Positions 21,141-29,163 of a stretch of DNA of 64,000 nt are shown in pieces. A model generated the notes under the pieces. The model saw nothing but the letters and a program-made list of their open reading frames with translations. It searched no databases and had not been told where the DNA came from. A program made the position numbers and the translations under genes. The DNA lies in contig NW_013171849.1 in assembly GCF_000151665.1 (NCBI RefSeq), positions 486,480 to 550,479 of the forward strand, read 5' to 3'. This stretch comes from Blastocystis hominis. Its lineage: Eukaryota > Sar > Bigyra > Opalinata > Blastocystidae. How positions within the stretch are numbered: position 1 is the stretch's first letter; every line of letters begins with the position of its first letter.

Positions 21141-21178
21141 GGGGCAACGCAGTTGCCCCGGGAAGCCTTCGGCTTCCC
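21141..21178. repeat. Palindrome pair before the ATPase gene
   Basis: GGGGCAACGCAGTTGCCCC then GGGAAGCCTTCGGCTTCCC. Just upstream is an inverted TTTCACTTTGG / CCAAAGTAAA pair at about 21093-21138. Confidence 0.8.
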
Positions 21179-21198
21179 ACGAAGTTCCTCCCTAATAA

Positions 21199-22311
21199 AT
21201 GGAAGATAGTCCGTACATTCCCAACATAGACACTACACTACTCTCGATCAAGAACCGAATAAGACGATTTAACCATCGATGTCCGTACAACAACAAACGA
21301 TTGACGAGAAGAACAGAAAATACGCTCAATCAAGCCGAAGTAATGCAGGATACCATCAAACAACGGATGGAGAATGAAACCGATGAAGAGAAGAGCAAGC
21401 AATATGCCAAAATACTGAAAGAATTAGCCGACTACATCCAACCAGAGCAAACCATTGATGAGCAATTGCAGGATCTTCGACAGAACAAGGAAAGCATGGG
21501 TATTATGAAGTTCGATTGGGAACTTGATTGCCAGGACACATTCCTCAATCAATTCACGCTCATCATTGCTCCTTCCAAGTCGGGCAAGTCGTTCCTCATC
21601 AATCAGTTGTGCTACGAGATACCTCACTCGTTCGACAAGATCTGTTTCTTCATGGGAAAGGTCAGCTATGAAAACAAGTGTCCACAAGTGCTCAAACATG
21701 TCGCCAACAAAGCAGGCATCAAGACACAATGGATCAACACGGACGGAGGGGGATCGGAGATTCCCCCGTTCACGGATAGCGAGGACGTCGCGTACAAACA
21801 ATTGAATGACGATGGATCAAGTGTGGCGATCTACAACGACACCACATACCCCTCCATCTACATCTTCGACGACTTGTACACGAAGCCGAACGATCACTGG
21901 GTAGTGAACTTCATGGACACCATGGCTTGCATGAGTCGACATCGGAAGACGAGTTGCTTCATTGCCTTCCAAGGATTCTCTCGATTGAGCAACAAGATCA
22001 TCGATAACGCCACTCGAATCTTCTTGTACTATGACATCCTTGGACGCGAGGATTTGTGGCGCAAAATGAAGATACCACCACCGTCCAATTTGAGCGAGGT
22101 ACTTCGTGATATCCAGATGGGCATGCACACACGATGGTACTACTTGGATGACGATTCACTGGTTGAGTACGTCCCATACGAACTGAGTAGCAAACAACAG
22201 GCGATCAACAAGATGCGATCGAAGTTACCGAAGGCATTGAGACTGATGAACGAAAACGCAAAGAAGTGGAAGAGAAGCAACGACAGGTGCAACAACTCGA
22301 AGAGGAACTAG
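21199..22311 (+). CDS. ATPase: Genome-packaging ATPase (FtsK/HerA superfamily, A32-like)
   Basis: 370 residues. Walker A is IIAPSKSGKSFLINQL (GKS at residue ~132), Walker B is SIYIFDDLY (~220), and an FQGFSRLS sensor-like segment follows. Such ATPases pump viral DNA into preformed capsids. About 100 N-terminal charged, helical residues precede the core. Start context TAATAAATGG. The last 40 codons overlap an ATG-less frame in -1 register that continues to 22556 as a charged coiled coil, so the true C-terminus may lie there. Confidence 0.9.
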   Translation: MEDSPYIPNIDTTLLSIKNRIRRFNHRCPYNNKRLTRRTENTLNQAEVMQDTIKQRMENETDEEKSKQYAKILKELADYIQPEQTIDEQLQDLRQNKESMGIMKFDWELDCQDTFLNQFTLIIAPSKSGKSFLINQLCYEIPHSFDKICFFMGKVSYENKCPQVLKHVANKAGIKTQWINTDGGGSEIPPFTDSEDVAYKQLNDDGSSVAIYNDTTYPSIYIFDDLYTKPNDHWVVNFMDTMACMSRHRKTSCFIAFQGFSRLSNKIIDNATRIFLYYDILGREDLWRKMKIPPPSNLSEVLRDIQMGMHTRWYYLDDDSLVEYVPYELSSKQQAINKMRSKLPKALRLMNENAKKWKRSNDRCNNSKRN

Positions 22312-22556
22312 GCAAGGGTATAGCGAGAAGTGAGGACAAGAGAAACAAGAGAGACAAGAGTCGCACGTACAATCTCTTGGACATCAAAGAAGCCGTTGAA
22401 ATCAAACCACAGGACTACAGCAAATCCATCAACACCAAGGAATTCCAGTTCGTACAGAAGCCACGTGATGGCATGGCAAACGTGGATCAACCTAAAGATA
22501 GCAATGTACGACAAAGTAAAAAGAAAGGACTACGATCGAGGTATGGACTGGCATAG
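22188..22556 (+). CDS. ATG-less coiled-coil frame behind the ATPase (probable extension)
   Basis: Open from just after a TAG at 22188-22190 to the stop at 22556, in -1 register to the ATPase and with no ATG before residue ~86. It encodes a Glu/Lys/Gln-rich coiled coil (VEEKQRQVQQLEEELGKG) and a basic tail, which looks protein-like. It could be joined to the ATPase by -1 frameshifting near 22240-22265, or by removal of a GT-AG segment at 22162-22190, which is 29 nt, falls on a codon boundary and has the size of host introns. Alternatively an indel has split one gene. Confidence 0.5.
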
Positions 22557-22581
22557 CCAAAGAGGGGCGAAACTATGTTTC

Positions 22582-22607
22582 TCTCCCGGGAGACCGATGG
22601 TCTCCCC
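22582..22607. repeat. Palindrome
   Basis: GGGAGACCGATGGTCTCCC at the convergent gap between ATPase extension and KilA-N gene, followed by an inverted CCAAAGTAAA...TTTACTTTGG pair at about 22605-22636. Confidence 0.75.
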
Positions 22608-22639
22608 AAAGTAAAAAAGGTCGCCATGTTTACTTTGGG

Positions 22640-23566
22640 CTAACCATCCAAGTCACTTCGCCAACCAAGGCCAACACGAGCCTGCTTTGCTTCTTTCTCT
22701 ATTTCTGGAATAATGTCAAATCTCTCTTTTTCCCATACATCCATTGGAATCGTATAATGAGTCTTACGTACCTTTTTCCCACCATACTTCTTACACAAGT
22801 CTAAAAGGATTTTATCGATCTCGTCTTTGAACGTGAAACCATTTGGTATGTCTTTCACTCTATACACACATACACGTCCCTCTCTATCCATTTTGGAACA
22901 TGTACTCTTCCATTTATCTGATTTAACATGTTGTGAATAGATGTGCACATTATCATCATTTTCAACGATAATGTACGTTATGAAAAAGTACCATTGTTGA
23001 CCTACTTTATTTGGCACACGGCGATCCTTCAATTCCTTGTTCTCATGGGTCAGCTCTTCATTCGCACGTCTCAGCTCTTCGTTTGCCTTTCGAAGGTAGT
23101 CATTGTCCTCCTGTCGAAGACGTGTTAGGAATCTAAGCACATCGCAGGCAAATGCAGGATCTGCCCACATAAGGCAAGCATGGAGCAGTTCCTCGCATAC
23201 TATGTAACCCTTGTTTGTACCATTGAATTCAGGGGTTGTAACATACTGAATCACGTCGCAAATATCAAACTTGTCGTTTTGGGTGCCATTTGACGGTAGG
23301 TCGGAATTCCGACCTACTGTAGAATGACTGTTTTTGGCACTATTTTCACCTTCAGACCGTAGGCTGGAATTCCAGCCTACGCTTTTTGCCATATGTTCGA
23401 TCAGTTCTTGGGTTTGCTTATTCTCAAGGTAATGTTTGAATCGCTTGTTTGTACCGTGCTTCTCGTTGTACTGTCTCAACAGATCAGAGACAAGGTACAT
23501 TCGAATACCATTATCAAGACACATGCGGATCTTGTAATCATAGAAGTCAATCTCTTCGAATTTCAT
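22640..23566 (-). CDS. KilA-N/BRO-like protein
   Basis: 308 residues. The N-terminal ~150 residues resemble the KilA-N DNA-binding domain, with IRMYLVSDLLRQYNEKHG and, later, GYIVCEELLHACLMWADPAFA matching the family's conserved W-x-P-F stretch. A coiled coil (residues ~155-180, repeated NEELRRANEELTHENKEL) follows, then a separate C-terminal domain (residues ~190-300). KilA-N proteins are common in large DNA viruses and are thought to bind nucleic acid. Between the halves of the N-domain are two 22-bp EcoRI-centred palindromes (23296-23317, 23358-23379), encoding the near-repeat SVGWNS / TVGRNS. Start context GAAATG. Faces the protease gene across a large palindrome array. Confidence 0.8.
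   Translation of the reverse strand: MKFEEIDFYDYKIRMCLDNGIRMYLVSDLLRQYNEKHGTNKRFKHYLENKQTQELIEHMAKSVGWNSSLRSEGENSAKNSHSTVGRNSDLPSNGTQNDKFDICDVIQYVTTPEFNGTNKGYIVCEELLHACLMWADPAFACDVLRFLTRLRQEDNDYLRKANEELRRANEELTHENKELKDRRVPNKVGQQWYFFITYIIVENDDNVHIYSQHVKSDKWKSTCSKMDREGRVCVYRVKDIPNGFTFKDEIDKILLDLCKKYGGKKVRKTHYTIPMDVWEKERFDIIPEIEKEAKQARVGLGWRSDLDG
23296..23317. repeat. 22-bp perfect palindrome centred on GAATTC
   Basis: Arms GTAGGTCGGAA / TTCCGACCTAC, in frame in the KilA-N gene; a sister copy lies at 23358-23379. Sequence class differs from the GGGG...CCCC family. Confidence 0.9.
23358..23379. repeat. 22-bp perfect palindrome centred on GAATTC, second copy
   Basis: Arms GTAGGCTGGAA / TTCCAGCCTAC. 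It differs from the first copy by paired changes on both arms, so pairing is kept. Confidence 0.9.
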
Positions 23567-23616
23567 TTCTATTTGTATTTATGTATTGAACTCTTTTAAG
23601 TACAATAGTTACAGAA

Positions 23617-23696
23617 GGGGACACGTAGTGCCCCCGGGGAGTCGAAGCTTGGCGGAACGAAGTTCCGCCGGGAGGCTTTGCCTCCCAAGCTTCCCC
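23617..23696. repeat. Nested palindrome array
   Basis: An outer GGGGAG-CGAAGCTT...AAGCTTCCCC hairpin is interrupted at its HindIII-like centre by GGCGGAACGAAGTTCCGCC and GGGAGGCTTTGCCTCCC, so modules appear to insert into one another. A further GGGGACACGTAGTGCCCC-like module precedes it. It lies between the KilA-N gene start and the protease stop. Confidence 0.85.
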
Positions 23697-24086
23697 TCAC
23701 ACCCTCTGGATCGCCGGGTCAACAGCGTCGTGCGTATACAAGTGAAGGAGTGCCAGGTAGCCACAGTTGTTGGCAAAGATCGACTGGTATTTCACTTTGT
23801 TCACACGGAATACACGGTTCGTACCTGCCAGCGGGAAGTCATTCATCTCACCAAAGCTGTCCTGGTAGTTCAGCGTGCCATCGGGTTCGCGGAAGCAAGA
23901 CACGAAATGACCAAGGTTGCCATTGTTTTCAAAGGGTATCCAGATGATGCAATTCGCCGGTTCTTTGTACTTCTTTGCCAAGGACTTGTACTTGTCCAAT
24001 TCCATCACATCGAAGTCGGGTATCTCGAGTTGCTTGGCCAAGGAACGGACTTCATCGAAAGTCATTGGTTCAGCATCCACATTCAT
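23697..24086 (-). CDS. PRO: Adenain-like cysteine protease (C5/C48 clan)
   Basis: 129 residues, shorter than most Polinton proteases (150-220). The catalytic set is visible in order: His in NLGHFVSCF, Asp in NYQDSFG, an oxyanion-type Gln in VKYQS, Cys in ANNCGYLAL. Such enzymes cut virion precursors at Gly-Gly-type sites, matching the Gly-Gly-Ala repeats of the neighbouring 358-residue gene. The first ATG lies 24 bp past that gene's stop and, unlike most genes here, lacks a TAAATG context. The frame is open some way upstream (KKLYTHGYM), so translation may begin earlier or by reinitiation. Confidence 0.88.
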   Translation of the reverse strand: MNVDAEPMTFDEVRSLAKQLEIPDFDVMELDKYKSLAKKYKEPANCIIWIPFENNGNLGHFVSCFREPDGTLNYQDSFGEMNDFPLAGTNRVFRVNKVKYQSIFANNCGYLALLHLYTHDAVDPAIQRV

Positions 24087-24109
24087 GTAGCCGTGGGTGT
24101 AGAGCTTCT

Positions 24110-25186
24110 TCAGTACACTCTCCTTCGGATCACTGACTTCTCTATCTTGTTCTCGTTCTGTGGAAGGGCTGTGAGGATGCGATTCTTTTTTTTCGCCGGG
24201 ACTGCCATTGCGTTCACCTCGTCCGAAAGGTCCGAAATGTCGTAGCCAGTGCCGGCTTTGCTTTCCTTTCCCTGAATCTGGTTTGCCACATCGCTCACTG
24301 TACCCTTTGCCATGTCACCCACAACGTTCGCGAGCTGCTTCACGGTGTCCGATCCTGTCTTCTGGGATACATAGTTCACACCCTTGTTGATCGCGTTATT
24401 CGCAGCATTCGTGCCAGCATTCACCAGGATATCGGTGATGGGTTTCAACTTCTCGGCATTGTTGTCGTACCAACCTTTGATCTTGTTCCAAGCATTCTTG
24501 AAGAACGTGCCAACACGACTTGAACCGGCGTACATTGCTCCACCTCGGACTTCGATGTTTTTACTTTGTCGTTCGATGGCTTTCATGGTCTTCAACACGT
24601 CGTCGTAATCGCCAGGGTTGATTCCATTGAGGAACACAGCAGAAGCTCCGCCGAATTTGAGTGCACCTCCCTCCTTACCACTAATCAAACTTTTGAGGCT
24701 TGAGATGATCTGTGGAGCCATCTGAATGAGTGCTGGGATGATCGTGGCAGCGAGAGTACCAAGTGCTCCGCCCTTCTTGAGACCAGTCAGTTCGTTCATC
24801 AATTGCGCTTCATTGAATGCCAGTGCGCCACCTGTGTCCGAAGAGAAGCCAATGGCACCACCAGAAGCATTAGATTTACAACCTCCTCCTGAGTTAACGT
24901 CGTTAAAAGCAATGGCTCCACCGGTGTCCTTGGGGGAGGCAACGCTGTTGCCTCCCGGGCGACCGTTGGTCGCCCCATTGAAAGCAATAGCTCCAGCACT
25001 TTTCGCTGGAGCTCGCTTCGTCGCCCCTCGTTTCTTGGCTCTCTTTGGTGTGTTGTTTACTGGTGTTTCGAGTTCCTTGTGAAGATTCAATGTCTTGCGT
25101 CGATCCACGATCGTTCCACTATCCTGTTCTCGAAAATCGGGTTCGCCATAGAAGGCAGATATATCAACAGTGAATGGAATTGCCAT
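24110..25186 (-). CDS. Virion precursor protein with repeated Gly-Gly-Ala cleavage-like sites
   Basis: 358 residues. At least seven GGA[I/L/M/S]-type sites are visible (GGAIAFN, GGAIGF, GGALAFN, GGALGT, GGALKF, GGASAV, GGAMYA), spaced through the first 220 residues and separating short basic, Gly-rich and hydrophobic pieces (IIPALIQMAPQIISSLKSL). Adenain cuts after similar Gly-containing sites, and adenovirus proteins VI, VII and X are made this way, so this may be a core or membrane-lytic precursor. The C-terminal half is helical. A palindrome pair (24932-24976) adds GRPGGNSVAS in frame. Start ATAAATG; immediately upstream of the protease. Confidence 0.7.
   Translation of the reverse strand: MAIPFTVDISAFYGEPDFREQDSGTIVDRRKTLNLHKELETPVNNTPKRAKKRGATKRAPAKSAGAIAFNGATNGRPGGNSVASPKDTGGAIAFNDVNSGGGCKSNASGGAIGFSSDTGGALAFNEAQLMNELTGLKKGGALGTLAATIIPALIQMAPQIISSLKSLISGKEGGALKFGGASAVFLNGINPGDYDDVLKTMKAIERQSKNIEVRGGAMYAGSSRVGTFFKNAWNKIKGWYDNNAEKLKPITDILVNAGTNAANNAINKGVNYVSQKTGSDTVKQLANVVGDMAKGTVSDVANQIQGKESKAGTGYDISDLSDEVNAMAVPAKKKNRILTALPQNENKIEKSVIRRRVY
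24932..24976. repeat. In-frame palindrome pair
   Basis: GGGGGAGGCAACGCTGTTGCCTCCC joined to GGGCGACCGTTGGTCGCCC inside the 358-residue precursor gene. Confidence 0.85.
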
Positions 25187-25194
25187 TTATGTAT

Positions 25195-25282
25195 GGGGGA
25201 AATCGTAGATTTCCCCGGGGCGACGAAGTCGCCCCTATGAATGGGGAGAATTTCATTCTCCCCGGGGAAGCAGCGCTTCCCC
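25195..25282. repeat. Palindrome array between virion genes
   Basis: Modules GGGGGAAATCGTAGATTTCCCC, GGGGCGACGAAGTCGCCCC, GGGGAGAATTTCATTCTCCCC and GGGGAAGCAGCGCTTCCCC, three of the joins at CCCCGGGG. Immediately upstream of the 358-residue gene start. Confidence 0.88.
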
Positions 25283-25320
25283 ATTCGTACAAAGTGAAAA
25301 GAAGATCAAAGATATATTCA

Positions 25321-27723
25321 TTAGCCATTGAAACCCTGTGTAATGAACATATCCTTGATCGTGTTGTACGTATTTTGCAGATATTGCTCGAATTGTTGAT
25401 CTACATTGACAGCAAACCGTTTGATCTTGTTTTTCATGTAGTCCAAATAATCATGAGTTAGGTCCTTACTATTAGCTACTCGTATGAAGAAACTCATCAG
25501 TTCGGGGTCTTCATTTCGATCACGATAAGCCCTGAAGAGACGTGAGAATCCAAGGTCATTTGCGAATTGAGCGAAAACAGGATTGTTGAAATTGCGAGCA
25601 AGCAAACTTGAGAAAGCAATGAAATCGTCGCGAGTATCATCGCTTTCCCAACCTTCCTTGGTGGAATTAGAATCTTTACTTTCATACGCGTCAATCAAGG
25701 CTGCAGCTCGATTCACTTGATCGATTGCTTGAGGTGTGAAACTAGCATTTACACTTTCAGATTGACGGTCGTTCAGTACAATCACAGGTTGAATTTGTGG
25801 CTGATTCCGGAAATATTCATATGATTGCCAAATGGCATCCATTAAGTTCTGGATTCCTCTCATATTCTGCTGATACAATTGTTGATATAATTGTTCCCGG
25901 GACAGCTGAGTATCAGCAAAATGATTACTCATTGTAGTAAGCAGCTGACCAGTTTGAGCATGTCCATCAACAACTGCATTACCAACATCTGTCAACAGGT
26001 TGTTAGTTTGAGTCTGATTATCAGTAAGTTGATTACCCATGGTAGTGAATCCATTTGTCAACAGGTTACCAGTTTTAGTCTGATTGTCAGCAAGTTGATC
26101 AACAATTGCACCCGTAGAATCTTTGATTAACTTGGTTGTTTGAGCTTGTCCTTGTTCATATTGGTTGCCCAGAGCATTCGTACCATCCAATAGTTGTTTC
26201 CTAGTTGCCTTTCCCTCTTCTGCAACCGCATTACCAAGAGCTAGCAGATTCTGATTCGTAGTCTGCAATTCATTGGACACGTTTTGAATCAAAGGTGTGA
26301 ATGTATTGAATGATTCAACCAACCGTTTGTTGATTTCATCATATGCTTTTGCCAACTCAGCAGATACGAATTGCTGAATGAAGCTGTTTCGCTCTAGCCA
26401 TTGTTTCAAGAAATCATTGTACTGCGCCTTCATGAACTCTGTCAATCCATCGATTCGTATTTCACTTTGGGTTGGAATCAATGCTTGGATATCAGCAATT
26501 GCAGGAGGATCAGGTTTGTTTTCAATTCCTTGGAGACGAGCTTCGACTCCTTGCAGATATCTATTACTCTCCTCAATCACAGCCTTCTGTTGATTTACCA
26601 AGTCACCAATTTTCTGGATCAAATTGTCATCTCCTGTTGCAATGCTTGTTGCCACTTCAGCATACTTATCACTCAACGACTTGATTCCATCGTTCGTATT
26701 TGTCAATTTTGTTTGTACACCTTCCAACAATTCTAACATCTTAGGATAACCCTTGTCCTTATCTTCCAGGAAATTGATTCGTTGTGCTACATAAGCTATT
26801 GCATTATAAATATTGCCAAGGTTCACCTGGATATCAAAGCTGTTCATCACAGTAATCACTTCATCCAACTTGTTGATAATGGACGTCACATCCATCTGTT
26901 GTACGATCTGATTCGTCACATTCACAGGTTGTACTTCGGGTTTGACCATCCATCGACCACGTTCAACACGGCCTGCAGATACCAAATCCTCGTATGCCTG
27001 AGTACCTCGTTTCACTTTCTTTGTCACACCACGAACATATACCGTAGTATTATCATCATTCCACAACAGGAATGTTCGCTCTGGATCACCTTGTGCTGTC
27101 ACATTATCTCGCAAGCCAGAAAAATCATTATGAATTATTGCACTCTGTTGAGCAAATGTGTTGATGCTTTCTCCCATCTGTTGAGCTGCATTCGTTATGT
27201 TGTCCGCAGCATTCTTCATTTCGTTGATGCTGGCTCCAAGATCACCAGGCAAATTCACGATTTGTAATTCGCCAGCCGGTGCTGTCGGGAAGATGATACG
27301 ATAGGGTGATACTGGTTCGTATCCAAATGGATTATCAAAGATAGCTCGTTTCTCCATATCAGACAACTCGTGATTCACAGATTGGACAACGATCTTGTTG
27401 AATTGTCTCTCAATTTTAGCATTGTAGACCACATTGTCCTCGAATGAGTACAACAGTACGTTCTCATCATCAATTCGCTGCATTTGATATCCACGCATGT
27501 CAGAGACGGATACACGGCGACGTTCAGCAGGTGAGAGATTCATGTACGAATCAAACAAGGTTCGCTTCTGTCGCCATTGTTCGCTCCTCATTCGCTGTTG
27601 ATTGAATTCACTTTCAACGACTTTATCGAAATATCGATTCAACATTTTGTCCATCATGTTTCTCGACTTCACTTTGTGTGGTTTGAATCGAATGATGGGA
27701 ATTGTAGCAACGTATTCATCCAT
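25321..27723 (-). CDS. Long coiled-coil virion-associated protein (gene D)
   Basis: 800 residues, not matched to a named family. A globular N-terminal ~160 residues is followed by several hundred Asn/Gln/Leu-rich heptad-like residues. Near residues 520-620 a repeat of GNQLTDNQTQTNNLL type appears four or five times. The pattern recalls scaffold, tether or tape-measure proteins; that is inference. Start GTAAATGG. A copy in the older Polinton is the insertion target of the intact element, and that copy continues at 32339-33360, so this protein is part of the conserved core of the family. Confidence 0.7.
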   Translation of the reverse strand: MDEYVATIPIIRFKPHKVKSRNMMDKMLNRYFDKVVESEFNQQRMRSEQWRQKRTLFDSYMNLSPAERRRVSVSDMRGYQMQRIDDENVLLYSFEDNVVYNAKIERQFNKIVVQSVNHELSDMEKRAIFDNPFGYEPVSPYRIIFPTAPAGELQIVNLPGDLGASINEMKNAADNITNAAQQMGESINTFAQQSAIIHNDFSGLRDNVTAQGDPERTFLLWNDDNTTVYVRGVTKKVKRGTQAYEDLVSAGRVERGRWMVKPEVQPVNVTNQIVQQMDVTSIINKLDEVITVMNSFDIQVNLGNIYNAIAYVAQRINFLEDKDKGYPKMLELLEGVQTKLTNTNDGIKSLSDKYAEVATSIATGDDNLIQKIGDLVNQQKAVIEESNRYLQGVEARLQGIENKPDPPAIADIQALIPTQSEIRIDGLTEFMKAQYNDFLKQWLERNSFIQQFVSAELAKAYDEINKRLVESFNTFTPLIQNVSNELQTTNQNLLALGNAVAEEGKATRKQLLDGTNALGNQYEQGQAQTTKLIKDSTGAIVDQLADNQTKTGNLLTNGFTTMGNQLTDNQTQTNNLLTDVGNAVVDGHAQTGQLLTTMSNHFADTQLSREQLYQQLYQQNMRGIQNLMDAIWQSYEYFRNQPQIQPVIVLNDRQSESVNASFTPQAIDQVNRAAALIDAYESKDSNSTKEGWESDDTRDDFIAFSSLLARNFNNPVFAQFANDLGFSRLFRAYRDRNEDPELMSFFIRVANSKDLTHDYLDYMKNKIKRFAVNVDQQFEQYLQNTYNTIKDMFITQGFNG

Positions 27724-27730
27724 TTACTAT

Positions 27731-27823
27731 GGGAGGAACTTTGTTCCTCCCGGGGAGACCAACGTGGGGAAGCGAAGCTTCCCCGGGAGGGCAACGAAGT
27801 TGCCTCTCCCCAACGGTCTCCCC
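27731..27823. repeat. Nested palindrome array between genes D and C
   Basis: Modules GGGAGGAACTTTGTTCCTCCC and an outer GGGGAGACC...GGTCTCCCC that encloses GGGGAAGCGAAGCTTCCCC and a GGGAGGGCAACGAAGTTGCCTCTCCC hairpin, again nested. Confidence 0.85.
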
Positions 27824-28518
27824 TACTTTACTTTGGTGTAACAAGATATCGTGAATGAGATGTACACATTCGAATTCAAGGAGATCGGACGGTCATTCGC
27901 GTCTGTCAGTACCCAATCAATGTAGTCCAGGTTCGATTGTTCAATCACATCGATCGATAGGTTGTCCCAGGTGATCATGTTGTTCAGTCCCATCGATACA
28001 TGAATCAGGTTATCGATCAGCGGACTCTTCAGACCGAATGTTTGAGCATTGATACTACTGTAGACTCGGATCACACTCATGCCATTCGTGATGTCGTAGG
28101 GTTCACTCGCTACCATGCCTGCCTCAACGATACCTTCCAACTTGAGGATACTCGTGTAATCAGGTGCGCCACTAAGGTCAACAGCGGTCGCCACATCACT
28201 GTTCAAGTATGCTCGGTTAACATCGTCTACCTGGATGGAATCGGCTATCGCACGGCATAACTCGGTAATCGAGTAGTAGCCAGGACCGACGTTGTACACC
28301 ATTTCAAACCCTGACAGCATTTGAACCTTCACCACATTCATTGCACGAATGTTCCAGAGAGAAGTGGTATCGATCTTGCATGTAATCGAAGTGATCTTGT
28401 ACACAAGGTCACGAGGCATGATCACTGTGTTGAACGTTTCATGGTATCGTTCGTTGTTCTTCGGAATTACTGTATTGTGGTTAATCACACTCACCGGTAG
28501 TGCACGATTATGACTCAT
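27823..28518 (-). CDS. Putative minor virion protein with GYY/ITN module (gene C)
   Basis: 231 residues. It has one copy of the module that recurs in gene A: a G-GYYSITEL motif (~residue 80), an SILKLEG loop, then DITNGMSVIRVYSSI and a C-terminal NSNVYISFTISCYT strand. Beta-rich; probably a spike, penton or minor capsid component, by position only. Start AATAAATG, with 11 bp of overlap into the next gene upstream. A nearly identical 3' half survives in the older element at 9089-9374. Reading convention: genes A, B1, C and D are transcribed together on the minus strand. Confidence 0.65.
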   Translation of the reverse strand: MSHNRALPVSVINHNTVIPKNNERYHETFNTVIMPRDLVYKITSITCKIDTTSLWNIRAMNVVKVQMLSGFEMVYNVGPGYYSITELCRAIADSIQVDDVNRAYLNSDVATAVDLSGAPDYTSILKLEGIVEAGMVASEPYDITNGMSVIRVYSSINAQTFGLKSPLIDNLIHVSMGLNNMITWDNLSIDVIEQSNLDYIDWVLTDANDRPISLNSNVYISFTISCYTKVK

Positions 28519-28840
28519 TTATTGTGTAGAAGTGAATGCACACTGTAATCGGCATTGGCAGGGCAATCGTTGCACCGGTCTTATCGGTCAACGAGAATGA
28601 CCATTTGCGACTTTTGGGTACCACGACGTTCATGTGTGCATTCTCCGTAAACTCCTCGTTCAATACAACCAACGGAGACTGTCGTCGTTCTTGCATGTTG
28701 TTCACTCGATCAAGGACAAGGCAGGTGCCAGGCGATTCTCCCTTCATAGTCACTCTGTCGATTACCATGTCGCTTTTGATGAGATTGTTACTTGTGAATT
28801 CATGTTCGTACGTTCGAGCAATATTGAACACTAGATTCAT
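28508..28840 (-). CDS. Small virion-cluster protein (gene B1, 110 aa)
   Basis: Not recognised. Start TAATAAATG. Predicted beta strands (MNVVVPKSRKWSFSLTD, PITVCIHFYT) at the C-terminus resemble the final strands of genes C and A, so it may be a diverged, shortened module. It overlaps gene C by 11 bp and the upstream frame by 4 bp, an arrangement suggesting co-expression. Confidence 0.6.
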   Translation of the reverse strand: MNLVFNIARTYEHEFTSNNLIKSDMVIDRVTMKGESPGTCLVLDRVNNMQERRQSPLVVLNEEFTENAHMNVVVPKSRKWSFSLTDKTGATIALPMPITVCIHFYTINES

Positions 28841-29163
28841 TTATTATTTCCTCCTGAAACGGTGAATCCGATTAGCAGGTACACGTTCCCAATGAACGAT
28901 AGCGGGTCACCATTTTCATCCTTCAATTCGTACACGATGCGATCAAGCAATTCAGAACATGGTACCAACATGCGATTCTTGTAGAAGTAATTCTTGTACA
29001 AGCTGTCCATCGGGACATTCACAAGCAGTGGTATCGTCTTGCTTTTCACGATGTTGCAATACAGCTGTATGTTCGATAGACCGTTCGTGATATCGACAGG
29101 ATACTCGGCAACCATCGGACCTAGTTGGCATAGTACACACCATCGTCGAAAGGGATACGCCAT
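28837..29163 (-). CDS. Frame behind gene A, homologous to the C-terminus of gene C (B2)
   Basis: 108 codons from ATG 29163. From residue ~17 (MVAEYPVDITNGLSNIQLY...) it parallels the C-terminal half of gene C (MVASEPYDITNGMSVIRVY...) through to the final NVYLLIGFTVSG strand. The first residues overlap the end of gene A in another register, and the ATG lacks the TAAATG context seen elsewhere. It is therefore probably the displaced C-terminal domain of gene A, reached by a -1 frameshift or cut off by an indel, rather than an independent gene. Confidence 0.5.
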   Translation of the reverse strand: MAYPFRRWCVLCQLGPMVAEYPVDITNGLSNIQLYCNIVKSKTIPLLVNVPMDSLYKNYFYKNRMLVPCSELLDRIVYELKDENGDPLSFIGNVYLLIGFTVSGGNNK

